A DNA stretch of 64,000 nt from Salminus brasiliensis (lineage: Eukaryota; Chordata; Actinopteri; Characiformes; Bryconidae): assembly GCF_030463535.1 (NCBI RefSeq), contig NC_132880.1:43713842-43777841 (forward strand), written 5' to 3'. Every line of letters starts with the position of its first letter. Position 1 is the first letter of the stretch. Below the pieces are notes generated by a model. It was not told the DNA's origin. It searched no databases and saw only the letters and a list, made by a program, of their open reading frames with translations. Made by a program: the position numbers and the translations under genes. Positions 13,205-24,500 of this stretch are shown in pieces.

Positions 13205-13700
13205 AAGCACATACAACTGAAGAAATTAGGACACCCCCATATTTATTACTACTTAAATGTATGAAATTAGAATCAGGTGCAGCTCCTCATCAGCTGCAGA
13301 TGGTCAGTAAAAGAGGATTCTGGAGGAGCTTATCCCTTCTGGTGGGTCTTATTTAAACCTCAGTCTGGTTTGCTCTTGATTGTTGAAATGAGTGGTGAAG
13401 ATCACCATGGCCAGATCCAAAGAGTCTGTGGCCTTTAGTAAGAAGATTGGAGATCTCAGAACAGTGAGAAATCAGATGTTCCACTGTCCACTAAATCATT
13501 TACAAGTGAAACAAGTGCCAACATGATCAGGTCAGATCGCTCTACCAAGTTCAGCCCAAGAACAGACCACAAAATGTCTCAAGAGGTCTCCAACAATCCT
13601 AATATGTCATCATGAGACCTACAAGAATCTCCTGCTACAGATGATATCAAATGACAGCATCTACACCAGAAAGAGACTGAACAGGTGATTCAGTGATTAT
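13205..13700 (+). mobile_element. Decayed Tc1-like element
   Basis: The text from AATTAGGACACCCCCATA through CATGGCCAGATCCAAAGAGT to CCAGAAAGAGACTGAACAGG has the layout of a Tc1-like transposon: terminal end, then the N-terminal helix-turn-helix coding part. It has no long open frame. It sits between the converging 3' ends of ext1 and med30. Confidence 0.55.
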
Positions 13701-13855
13701 CGTGGTGTTGTTCAAATGAAGATCAGATATCTATTTTTCAATATATTAATATACAGCAGAAGCCTTCATGGGGGATCCAATTCACTAGTTTTAATGCAAG
13801 CTCAAACAAATAATAATATAAATATAAAATACAAGCAAAAAAATTTTTTTCCTCA

Positions 13856-13861
13856 TTTATT
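13856..13861 (-). terminator. med30: Candidate med30 poly(A) signal
   Basis: TTTATT on the plus strand reads AATAAA on the minus strand, about 640 bp beyond the med30 stop codon. A CA microsatellite at about 14012-14035 lies inside the presumed 3' UTR. Confidence 0.4.
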
Positions 13862-14500
13862 TTCTTTAGAAAATGATTTCAGGGCTTTTTGCTAGTTCAG
13901 TTTACAGAAAACAGATGTGCTCAAGTCATTCTTTTTTTAAGGTTATGAGCAGGTGTATGAACAGGTGTACAGTACTAAAGGATACATTAATTCTCTCACA
14001 CATTCTCTCTCTCACACACACACACACACAGACACACAAGCTCTCCACCTGAGAATATAGCTGCCAGGGTGCAAATGCGTGCTCACATCACACAGTCCAC
14101 TAAACAGAGCCAAGGATTCCACACTAGTGTTCACAAAGGAAATCTGCTCCCCATCTATCCCTCTAGCAGTTACTCAGGATCAGTCTTCGTGCTTGGCGCT
14201 GAAGTCACATTGCTGTTACAGGTCCCTGCTAATACAAAGCTATACTAGTTCAGTGCTTGAAGGCAAAAGTTCTCATTACAGCCAAGAAATAAATGGAGCA
14301 AGTTCTCCACCTGAGGCTGGACGAGTCTGCTCTCACTGAGTCGAGAGTAAACACCACATGGCATTAATAGTACCAGTGATCTGGAGGCAGTCTGCTGTCC
14401 TCAGCTGCCCTGTAAGAGAACCGGACCTCAAGAATTTGTGGGGGAGGTGACTATATCTAAACATACTGGATGGAAGGGGGTTAGAGGAAGGGTTTTCTGG

Positions 14501-17500
14501 TCATTTGCGCATGGTGAGCATAGCGTTGATATCCCATAGGAGGTTCCTCATCTGATCCATCAGCACCTTCATCTCTTGGTTCTTCTGCCTCACCTTCTGT
14601 GGAGGTCACACAAAGATTCAAATCAAACCACACAAGCATGCTTATGAAGGTCAATTTGTACCACATGTACTTTTACAATATATACAGTGCATTTCACAAG
14701 GAGAACCTCATTAGTAGCTAGTGCAATGAAGCTCAAATTATGTATATTGTCACAGCCAGCTGCATCACTGAGTCCATAGCCTGCCTGTCATTTATGGCAT
14801 GAAAACCTCCAACTGCTCCAAGTGGAATTTGAGAGGACCAACAATGAGGAGATTAACAAACTTTCAAAAGCCTGTATACAGCACTCTGTAATTATCAGAC
14901 TGTACTATTTACAGTCAGGGACAAAGTATTTGGACAGAGACAGTTTTTGTAATTTAACCTCTTTACCTCCGCCTTACTGGATTTGGAATTAAGCAAAGCA
15001 AACAACTGTGATTGAAGCTCCGACATCTAGCTTTAATTCAAGTGGGTTTAACAAAAAATATTGCTTTAAGCATTTAGGAATTACAGCCATTTTTACATAG
15101 TCCCTCAATTTTCACAATTTTCTCTAAAGGAATTGACCAACTGACTGATGAGCAGTTTCATAACTAGGGTTGCAGCGGTATACTGGTTTTAGGTATACCA
15201 TGGCATGTAAAAACAAATGGCCTGACCCCTGAAGACAACTAGAGGTGGATGATCGCAGAATTCTTTGCCTTGGTGAAGAAAAGCCCCTTGGATGTCTGAA
15301 GTGTACTGAGTATACAGATTCAGTTAAAGGTGGATAACGACTCAAAACATACTGCAAAAGCAACCATTCAATTTCTTTGCTTTTCATTTCTTAAAGCAAA
15401 GCAACGAAATGCTCTTAAATGGCAGATTCAGTCACCTGACCTTAACCCCACGGAGCAGCATTTCCACTGACTGAAGGCTGGAAGTTTACACTTGAGTCAC
15501 ATTTCTACGAAAAGCACACTTACAATATCTTTTTATAGTGTTTGGTTGATCATATTTAGTTGGAGAATGTTCAGAATTCACTAAAGGAGACCGACACTAT
15601 GTGCTTTTAGTGTGATGCCTTCCTCAGTGTTATTAATACACTGATTAAACCTATCAGGACTCCTTCTCTACAAGCCACATTTGCCACATGTGGAAATAAT
15701 GCTAAAGGTAAAGGTAATTTTGGTAAGTTTGGTTTTAAAAATCATGGGAAATATTACCTTCGATTAAAATAAACATGTCCATATTCTTTGCTTTTTGTGA
15801 TTAAATGTCCCAACACTTTGGACTATTAGGTTCCCACAAAAGGCTGGCATCACTGATGTTATTCTGCACAAACTCTGCACTCTGTTTATATTTCCATAAT
15901 TTTCCAGCATAAGATCTGTTATTACTGTGGCAATAATGACAATAACAATGAATGGAACAAACCTCTAAAACCTCTTGTCGGTCCTGACTCACTGCTGGAC
16001 TGCAGGGCTCAACTTTCAATGGAACCACCTCTTCTCCAGCATACGGCACCAGCTATAAGTACAAAGACAAAAATGGTCCATGATATGTAATGATCGTTGC
16101 ATTTAAAACAAACATGCCAAACAGGAAAAGGAGAATTCACATTTATTGACCAATGTAATCACAGTTGTTCACAGTGGTAGTAATACGAATCAGCTGATAT
16201 ATTATAAAGTCCTACCCCGCTAGATCTGCCCTGGCCAACCGTAAGTGCTAATATTATTGCTCACTACAGAATTCCAAACTGCCTCTAGAAGCAATATCAA
16301 CACATGGCCACTGGAGCTTCAAGAAATGGATTTCCATGGGCAATGGCCATGGCTGCCCACAAATTAAGATCACTATGTGCAATACCAAGCGTCAGTTGAA
16401 GTGGTGTAAAGCATACCGCCACTGCACTCTAAAGCAGTGGAAACGTGTTCTCCGGAGTGATGAATCCTGCGTGACTTTCTGGCAGCCTGAAGAACAAATC
16501 GGGGTTGGTAGATGCTAGAAGAACGTGCCGTCTTCTACTGCCCAGTGTCAACAGTTAATGTTTGGAGGAGGAAGGATAACGCCCTGGGGAAGACCGTCAG
16601 GATTTGGGCTCGGCCCCTTAGTTCTAGTGAAGGGTGCAGTTTCAGCACACAAACACAGTACACAACTCTATTCTTTCAAATTTGAGGTAACAGTATGAGA
16701 AAGTAGTCCCTTTCCTGTGTGACTGTCCCAAATGTACAAAGTCCAAAAAGTTACACTATATGGACTTCCTCCGGAAGCTGAGAAAGGCCCGTCTCCCTCC
16801 ACCCATCCTCACCCTCTGCTATAGGGGAACCATAGAGCGCATCCTAAGCAGCTGCATCACTGCCTGGTTTGGGACCTGCACAGCCTCTGACTGCAAGTCC
16901 CTCCAACGCATTGTGAGGACAGCTGAGAGGATCATCGGAGTCTCTCTCCCCTCAGTCATGGACATTTACACCACCCGCTGCATCCGCAAAGCAACCAGCA
17001 TTGTGGATGACTCCACCCACCCTCACACAGACTGTTCTCCCTCCTGCCATCAGGAAGAAGGTACTGCAGCATCCGGTCCAACACGACCAGACTCTGCAAC
17101 AGCTTCTTCCCCCAAGCCATCAGACTCCTCAACACAACTCAACTTCTGAACTGATGTCTTTTCTGTTACATGTACACTCTCCCTCTCTCTCCCTCTCTCT
17201 CTCTCTCTCTTTCCAACCATTTACCCCAGATAACATGGGAAGCATTTTTTGCACAAGCATTTGCACTAATAACTTTACTACCTCACTGGACTCTATTTAT
17301 TGCACATTGCACAATTTGCATACTACCGTCATTATTTATTATTCTCTGTCTGTACTGTGTTGTATTGTCTGTCCGCACTTGTTTGTTTGTGTTGCACTTG
17401 TGTCTTGTATGCACTGTCTATGTTGCACCATGGTCCTGGAGGAACGTTGTTTCGTTTCACTGTGTACTCTGTATGTAGTTGAAATGACAATAAAACCCAC

Positions 17501-19990
17501 TTGACTTGACATAAGTATGGGGACACCAGCTCATTCATCGTTTATTCAGAAAGCATATTGAAAAGATTTTCCTACTTTTTTTAAAAGTAACTGTCTAACT
17601 ACTGTCCAGATAAGGCTTTCTACTAGATTTGGAAACACTGCAGTGAGATTTTGATTGCATTCAGTGACAACTGAATGACATCTGGGATGGTCATTTAAAG
17701 GGCTAATTCAGTAAATAACACTTGTAGATGAAACCACTTAACTTTTAAAATTTAAATTATTAGTAGTGTATCAGGACCTACTGACATAGTTATAATAATT
17801 ATAAATATTATCTATAATTTCCTTTACGGTTAGTATGTTGCTACATCAATTTATTTTTCTGGAAAAACTGATTCTTTAGCCCTGTTTAACTAAAACCAAG
17901 CGAGACAGAACCTTCGTTGCCTATGTCCCTTGTCTAAGATTTCTAAAACACAGAAGCTGATTTTAGTTATTAAAGCTTATCAGACACTCAGCGCCAATGA
18001 AAACAGGTCTCACCTCAGCAGGAGACTCCTGAAGGTCAGAGGTCATCTCTACGCAGCGCTCGTACAGCAGTCGGAGTTTGCGGAAGAGGAGGGTCAACTG
18101 GCGCAGGTGCTCTTGCAGTTTGCCAAAGCGGTCCTGATACACTGCCTGACTCTGAGTCACACCGTTTGGCAACTACAGAGAATACAGAAGGCCATCAAGA
18201 CTGCAAAGCATACTCCCACAATACAACACAGCTTCCATGTGAGCCTGTTCATTAACACAGGCTGCTACATGCGTACAGCATAAAGGTGGTCCCAACCAAC
18301 AATGCAGAAAAATGCATTATGTACAAACTGTTCCAGCTGCTTCCAGTGTCTTAATAAATACATTCCTCCTAAAGCAACATTATGTATTTTTACCTTCGAA
18401 CTACAGCCACAAAGCACTGTGATGCTCCACCAGCTGCAACAGGGAGAACAGCATCACTGTCATTGCTACTCCTGGCTCAGCAGGTTGCTCACTGCACTAT
18501 GTAACTTTAGAGAGGCGGGGAGGGAAACACTAGCGAGAACTGTACATCACTGCGTATTTGTGTAAAATCCTGTGGTATTACTCCACCAGCTTAGTCCACA
18601 TGCTTCTTTCACTTTCAGTGATGGTTCTGTATCTCTCAGCTCGTTCAGAAAAACATCCTATAGTGGTGGAATATAAAATTACACTTTCTGACTGTAGGGG
18701 GAGCCCAGGAGCAAGAAATGCCAAATTTCCATAGCGTTGCTTTAAATTAGCTTCCTTAACTTCGTATTTAAGACTTCGTATTTAATATTTAACTTTCCTC
18801 TTATAAAAACTCTAGAATAAATAAATAAATAAAAATCTACAGTTAGTCCCTTAAATTTTATGTTTTAATAGTTAAATTACTAGATTTAATGTCTAATTTA
18901 ACCAGATTAAAAGTGGAGATTGTTCTCAAAGATTTTGTTTGGGGGGGGGGGCTGTTTTTCCAGTTTGCTCGCCTTTGCACAGATTTAACTGAATAATGGG
19001 AAATAAAAAATATGTCTGGTATTGTTAATGTTTAGCTGAAGAAAAGCATAAAAGGCAATAATAGCTATATAAGAAAATGCCTAAAAAAATAAAATAAAAT
19101 AACTTTTATCACCAGATTTTTTATAAATTTTTTCTTTAGGATTTCTCAGGATTCTTGTGAATCTGGCCTTAAATCTTTAAAACAGCGCTGTACCTTTAAC
19201 CATTAAAAAGTGCTGTAAACAGAGCATGCTCAGTGGGCATACCTGAAAATCTTTATATCATCACTGTCCAAAACCTTGTATCTCCAATATTCCCGTTTTA
19301 TAGAACGTGAATCTGCCAGTTCTTTATATTGTGTCCAAATTTCATGATGAGTTCAATCTTTCTACACTGACTTCCATTGAAAGTCAAGAAGACTTTTTTT
19401 TCTTCTCCCGTAAAGCTGCTGTTTAGGAGATGACGATGATCTGCTGCACTTAACTTTCATTTATGAACCACAATTTAATTTAAGATTTAACTAACAACTG
19501 GAGTAAACAAGGGTTTGACACTTTTGAGTGATGCTACAGGATGTGACACTAATATGACTCGGGTTAGGAAGGAGAGAGGTTCTCGTGCAGCTCCAGCAAA
19601 GTTGCAGCGTCCCGGGCCTGGAGTGGGAATGACGGAGACGCCATTCTCCCTATTGCAAACCTATTCAATCACAATATTCATCATAATCATTTTTATTTAA
19701 TCACAATACACTCACCTGCTCCTGTGTCTCAGAATCAGAATCTGACGCTACTTTCCAAACCATATGAATAAACTGTGAATATTATTCAGCGGAGCTACAT
19801 ACGCATAAAGCTTTTAACCCACCTGGGTGGCTCTTGTAATTTGGAAGATCTCCATAGTACGAGTGACGATGTCCTGAACTGTCTCCTGGCCAATTCGACA
19901 AAGGAAAACAGGAGAGATCTCCCTGAGAGCTCCCTGGTTTGGGCCCAGGGGGGGCTGCCCAGGGCCTGAACCTGGGGCAAGATGGGGAGG

Positions 19991-20027
<37 letters not shown>

Positions 20028-20089
20028 TGTTGAGGGGGCAACCCAACCATTCCAGGACCTGGAGCCTTTTGAGGCAGAGAAGCTGCCAT
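14501..20089 (-). CDS. med30: Mediator complex subunit 30
   Basis: MED30 is a metazoan subunit of Mediator, the nuclear coactivator that links transcription factors to RNA polymerase II. Four coding exons on the minus strand: 19823-20089, 18014-18172, 15963-16052 and 14501-14596; 203 codons plus stop. The first ends in the family signature LCRIGQETVQDIV...TRTMEIFQITRATQ. The second gives LPNGVTQSQAVYQDRFGKLQ and the coiled segment LRQLTLLFRKLRLLYERC. The third starts LVPYAGEE. The last ends RNLLWDINAMLTMRK. The protein is about 25 residues longer than the human one, largely through a glutamine run of 14 after residue 19 and the Pro/Gly stretch after it. The ATG at 20089 follows directly on a splice acceptor (TTGCAG), so a 5' exon must exist upstream. 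ext1 converges on it, as in the human 8q24 locus. Confidence 0.93.
14920..15830 (+). mobile_element. Decayed Tc1-like transposon in med30 intron
   Basis: The left end GGGACAAAGTATTTGGACAG and right end TGTCCCAACACTTTGGAC are inverted Tc1-type ends. Inside, CACCTGACCTTAACCCCACG and GAGCAGCATTTCCACTGACTG recall the C-terminal CPDLNPIE region of Tc1 transposases. It is interrupted by stops. It sits in the intron between med30 coding exons 3 and 4. Confidence 0.55.
16330..16680 (+). pseudogene. Tc1-like transposase fragment
   Basis: A 60-residue open stretch (16336-16518) contains LKQWKRVLRSDESCVTFWQP. It resembles the part of Tc1 transposases around the second catalytic Asp (W..VLWSDES). The sequence after the stop continues the GGAGGAGG...GGGGAAGACC region in a broken frame. 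It is a dead remnant in a med30 intron. Confidence 0.55.
16757..17512 (+). mobile_element. 5'-truncated non-LTR retrotransposon (LINE) 3' end
   Basis: The open stretch 16760-17149 encodes FLRKLRKARLPPPILTLCY, then SCITAWFGTCTASDCKSLQR and TAERIIGVSLPS. This is the text typical of the C terminus of fish LINE ORF2 just after the reverse transcriptase domain. A CT-rich tract (17176-17211) and a 3' UTR follow, ending AATGACAATAAAACCCACTT and GACTTGAC. The 5' end is truncated, as usual for target-primed insertion. The clade (L2/Rex-like) is inferred. It lies in the intron between med30 exons 2 and 3, same strand as ncdn. Confidence 0.75.
17512..17680 (-). repeat. Family A MITE fragment
   Basis: GTATGGGGACACCAGCTCAT followed by GGCTTTCTACTAGATTTGGA matches the terminal 170 bp of family A in reverse orientation. 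It directly abuts the LINE 3' end. Confidence 0.65.
18369..18746 (+). repeat. Family B dispersed repeat
   Basis: The copy begins CTAAAGCAACATTATGTATT and ends GTTGCTTTAAATTAG. It aligns by eye with 8846-9261. It is in the first coding intron of med30. Confidence 0.7.
18780..19440. other. AT-rich med30 intron sequence
   Basis: Only simple tracts are visible: AATA units near 18815, a G run at about 18943-18952 and A-rich stretches. AACCTTGTATCTCCAATATT at about 19273 and the following CATTGACTTCCATTGAAAGT-like text match a dispersed repeat also seen near 43270 and 48300. Confidence 0.5.
19994..20035 (-). repeat. med30: CAG/CAA tract encoding polyglutamine in MED30
   Basis: The plus strand reads mostly CTG units interrupted by TTG. 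On the coding strand this is 14 glutamines, nearly all CAG with a few CAA near the 5' side. It lies N-terminal to the conserved MED30 core. Confidence 0.9.
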
Positions 20090-20303
20090 CTGCAAGGAGA
20101 AGACAAAACTATGACTCTGATGGAGAGGAACTAAGCAGCTGTAAGTCAGTAACTCAGTAGCTGCCCTCTTCTTGTTGAAGGGGGTGAAGACCCTCCTAGC
20201 TGACAGAATCTACACAACTAATGAATGAAAACCATAAGAAAGGGTCCGCCTCGTGCTCTGCTTGTAAGCCCAAGACCCTCATCAGACCCTTACTTTCACT
20301 TAC

Positions 20304-20492
20304 TTTCAAACGCTGCCTGAAAATCCACGAACTTCTTTGGATAAACGTGAAAACCTCCTTCCTTTTCAAACGCAGGAGCAGCTTTAGCCGCTGATCTTCG
20401 TCATTTCCTGATTCCTGTTGTTCTCGCTCCAGTTCCTCCACCAGGTGGCGACCAGCCCATCTCCTCGCCACAGCTACACACCAAGCAGCCAT
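20304..20492 (-). other. Possible upstream med30 exon or unrelated ORF
   Basis: An open frame starting at 20492 encodes 63 residues rich in Arg, Lys, Glu and Leu (start MAAWCVAVARRWAGRHLVEE). It is followed exactly by a strong donor, AAA|GTAAGT, at 20304/20303. The next acceptor downstream on this strand is the one at 20090, immediately before the med30 ATG. Splicing these two keeps phase 0 and would put 63 residues in front of Met1. I do not recognise the segment in any protein. Alternatively the exon is 5' UTR, or the frame is fortuitous. A family C fragment lies just upstream at about 20480-20520. Confidence 0.35.
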
Positions 20493-20779
20493 AACATTAA
20501 AACCACCTGCCTATGTATGGGTCACACTCTCTATCCTGTACAAAATTAACATTTATGTATTTTTCTGTTGCATGCAGTACACGAATACTCCACCAGAAAA
20601 TATCATTTTTATTATGTATTTAAATAATTATTATCACTTAAATATATTATATATGATTGTTATTATTTATATAGCTAATTCATATTATTTAATTATAACA
20701 TTAATGCTGCAGATGTCTAAAAAAGAATTAGAATTAGGCTTTAAAAGGCTGATAAATGCTTATTTTGAAATTCACACGA

Positions 20780-20830
20780 CTTTTAATTTGCCGTTCACCG
20801 GAAGTCAGTGATTGGTCGCATGGCCAACGT
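20780..20830. promoter_or_regulatory. Candidate bidirectional med30/ncdn promoter
   Basis: ACCGGAAGT (20797-20805, an ETS-type site) lies six bases before an inverted CCAAT box, ATTGG (20811-20815). This pairing is common in divergent housekeeping promoters. It sits 0.3 kb upstream of the putative med30 5' exon and 0.7 kb upstream of the ncdn ATG. The surrounding 20830-21060 is AT-rich, with a GCTAGC-type repeat at 21006-21040. Confidence 0.5.
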
Positions 20831-21519
20831 TAGTAACTTGACGCGTTAGCCTCGTGGTTTGATGTTTTGACCTTTTGGGATTTCCCAATCAGGCAGGTGG
20901 CTTTCTTTTAGCTTTTTAAACTTTAATTAAAGAGTAAATCGAGAGTGTGGCGTGTTTTATAGGTAGATATGTATGTGTTGTAGGACGTACGATCGAGAAA
21001 GGGCGCTAGCTAGCTAGCTAACTAGCTCATTTTAGCTAGATAACTTGGCAACCCAGGTATGTCACTAACTTGATCTGGAGAACAGCACAATTGTCTGGTT
21101 GTTAAAATGTATAAAAGATATATAATTGCTCGAAAATGGTCAGCACTGTATACCCCACTTAGCTGGCTACCCTGAGCCTGTCTGTTTCCATATGTGTGAT
21201 CGTTTGCTTGTCATGTCTGCTCAAATGCACAGGCAGTCCCATCTAGTAAGTTTCCCAGTGTATTTGTATGTCTTGAAGACCGAAAGATTCATTAATTAGG
21301 CTTTTGTACAAGTGTCCACATCCTAGTGTGTCCATATTTCCAGGACCTGAAAGATGTGTCATTTCAAAGAAGCTGCAATGTCATCATTTCCTGAAATATC
21401 TGGGATTTGGCTTTAGTTTCTTGTTGACTTTTGCTTTTCTACAGTCTGCACTTTGCCACCCTCCTGTCCCAACATTTGGTCACCCTTTTTGTTTTCAGAT
21501 ATGCTGACTGACACTGAAG

Positions 21520-24500
21520 ATGGCTGGAAGTGAAAGCGCCATCATCATGGAGGAGATCTCCTCCCAACACTGTTCAAACAGTGAGGAGCAATCCGAAGCA
21601 GATGGTTCTGGTTCTGCACCTGAATCAAACCGACTGTCCGACGCTCAGCAAGAGGTTCTGGAGCGCTGTCTGCACGCTCTCACTCATGCCAAAAATGACA
21701 GCCACATATTGGCAGCCCTTCTCCTGGTAAAGCCATTCTGTCAGCTGAGTAGTGTAACCACAACTAGTTCATTTAAATGATCACTTTCTAATGTTTTGCT
21801 TTGAGCTGGACTGATATGAATTTAGTTAATTTCATTAATTGTAAGATATACATTCTCATAACCATCATTATTGGCTAAGTTTAAAGTTAAATAGTGCTTA
21901 AAAATGTTGTCATTGTTAATAAAGGCCTGGACAATCTCCAAAAATAATTGAATAATGGAATATTTTCTTGTAAAATCTTGATTATTAATAATATCAGTAA
22001 GTTCTATGATAGTCCTCTTTTCCAACATGATGATTATCACCTCTGAAGTGTTGCAGATATCCAATAAAATCTTCCTTTCCAGGTCTGTTACAGTTTATAA
22101 CTAATTTCTGATTAAATTGGTTAATTTCCTAAATAATAGAAGTCTATATAAAGGTCAAAAACAGTATGAATATAAAACGCCTGAAACCACTGGTGGTTCA
22201 GAGGCATTAACAAGGTTAAATTTCCATAAGTGCTATTAAATTTATTGAACATTAATATGGACCAAACATGTATTAATCCAAGTTGCTGTGATTTTTTTCT
22301 GTCCTCTGTCTAGATTACGCGGTTGTGTCCAGCCAGTCAGCTTGACAGGGTGACCCTGCATCGTGTCTTCGAAGCAGTGGGTTTTAACCTCCCTGCACGC
22401 CTCCTGGTGACTGCCATCCGGAGGAGCGAGAGCTCTGGGCTCCCTCCTGAGGAGCTGCTCTCTCTGGGCACTGCTCTGTTGGCTGCTGTCAGCACAGACC
22501 TAGACATGGCCACCCACCCTCAGCTGCTGAGCACCATCCCTCTCCTCCTTGGCCTGCTGGAAAGTGGAATACCAGCCAGTCAGAAGCAAGCCCAGCACAA
22601 CACTGCCTCTCAAACTGCGTCTTCTGAGGAATCGTGTCCAAATGGAAACTTCACAGCCTGTCAGGCAGAGCAAAGCACTTCAGGAGAGGATGTTCCAGAA
22701 AGTTCCCTAGGCAATGGGGAAGAGGTCCAGCCCCCTGCCACTACACTAGACGAGGCCTTGGCTGCTGACTGCTACCAGGTTCTGAACACTGTATGTTCTC
22801 TCCCGCGTGGCCCTGACCAGCTGCTGTCTCGTGGTGCTGTACCTGCTCTGTGCAGGGCTGTGTTGAAAAAGCAGACACTCAGCCATGAGAAAGGTCTTCC
22901 ACTCTTGGCTCACCTTCTGTCCAGCAATATTAGGGAGCGGGCATGGAGCAAACACCCAGCAGAACTTCTCTCTCTTCTTGCTACCATCTCACAGAACTTT
23001 AGCCAAGCTTCAAACCAGGATCGCCTGGACATGTGCTCTAGGATACCGCAGTTCCTCCCTTTACCAACAGGAGAACCCGAGACCAAAGAGCTCAAAGATG
23101 CGGTTTCTAGTCTGTGGGCAACTTTACGTCCAATGGTCCAGGGTAAACTCAGCATAGATCATCTGGGGCCCGTTCTGGTGCTGTCTGCTTGTTTGCTGGA
23201 CTTGTGTGGCTGGGAGCCAACTGGCTCGCCAAAGTTCTGCTGTCTGTTGGTAAACCGGGCATGTGTAGAAGTGAGGATGGTTCTGGAGGAGCCACCAGGT
23301 ACACAGCTTTCTGCTCAGCAGCAGCACACACTTACTGCCTGCTATCGTATCATGGAGGCAGCCATGGAACAAGCGTGCACTCAGGGCACTATTCCCAGTC
23401 CTGCCCAGCCAGAGACAGCCATTGCTGGGTTGACTCTGCAGCAGAGCAGGCAGGTCCTCGGGGTTTTGGAGGAGGCTTTCTCTGCAGTCATTTACCACTT
23501 GCAGCAGGTGAGAGATATTTGAAAATGGCTTGAATTTAACGTGTCACCACAGTCCACATGTGACAAAATATTGACCATTAAAATATCCTGATAGTATTTA
23601 ACAATGTGATATGCATGAATTTCACAGTACACAAATATGATGCGGGTAATATGCATCCTTTTGTATACTGGCTGCTTTCATTGGCTGTTCTCTTACCGGG
23701 TGGGTAGATGGCGTTCTCTCCCCCCCTCATCATTTTTAAAAGCGATGTTGGCCAGCACTAGCGTCTGTAAGCTGGTGCGAAAGGAGGATCAACTCCATAT
23801 TAATGCCTATGGATTTAGAATGGAATGTCATAAAAGCTCCTGTAGGTGTCCAAATACTTTTGTCTACCTAATTTTCTTTGGTCACAGTTTATTACTGATT
23901 GTGTTATCCTGCATTTTTCAATACTTTTTTCAATAACGAAATGCTGTTCATATTCAATTTCAAGAGTTTCACCACTCTCGAATACAAATCACAGCTGTGT
24001 TCTTCAATTCTGTGTTTCTACAGGTTGACTCCAGCTGCTATGATGATCCCTTCCTCTTTGCCACGTTTCGATCTCTTTGCGCCTGGCTGGCTGAAGAGAC
24101 TTCGTGTCTGAGGGAGGAGGTCACTGCTCTCTTGCCCTTCCTTGTTGGCTATGCCAAACAGCACCTACAAGATAGAAAAGACAAGGGCCTTTCTGACTGG
24201 ATGTCAAAGATGTCGGTCAGCGATGGCTCACAGACGAGGAGATGGTCAGGAGAGGATGTCCTAAGGTTGGTTGAGCCAGAAAAGTCTTGCTGAACTTGAC
24301 ATGACTTTACAGGAAAGGGCTCAGCCTTAATACTACACTACATTCTGCCTGAGTAACATGATTCAAGTGTCGGTTGCTCTGGATAACAGTATCAGCCCAG
24401 TGCCATGCATGTAAATAAGCCTGCAGTGTTTACATTAGTCCAGCATTATCCCACCTCTGCACTACATCAACTACTATCTTTCTCTTTCCCTCTCAGATAT

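Noticed and set aside
16760-17149. Host gene with a 129-residue product
   Set aside because: The sequence matches the C terminus of LINE reverse-transcriptase polyproteins and is followed by a LINE 3' UTR, so it is a retrotransposon fragment.
22746-23533. Several open frames on both strands inside ncdn exon 2
   Set aside because: They are shadows of a long GC-rich coding exon. The conserved neurochondrin frame accounts for the sequence.
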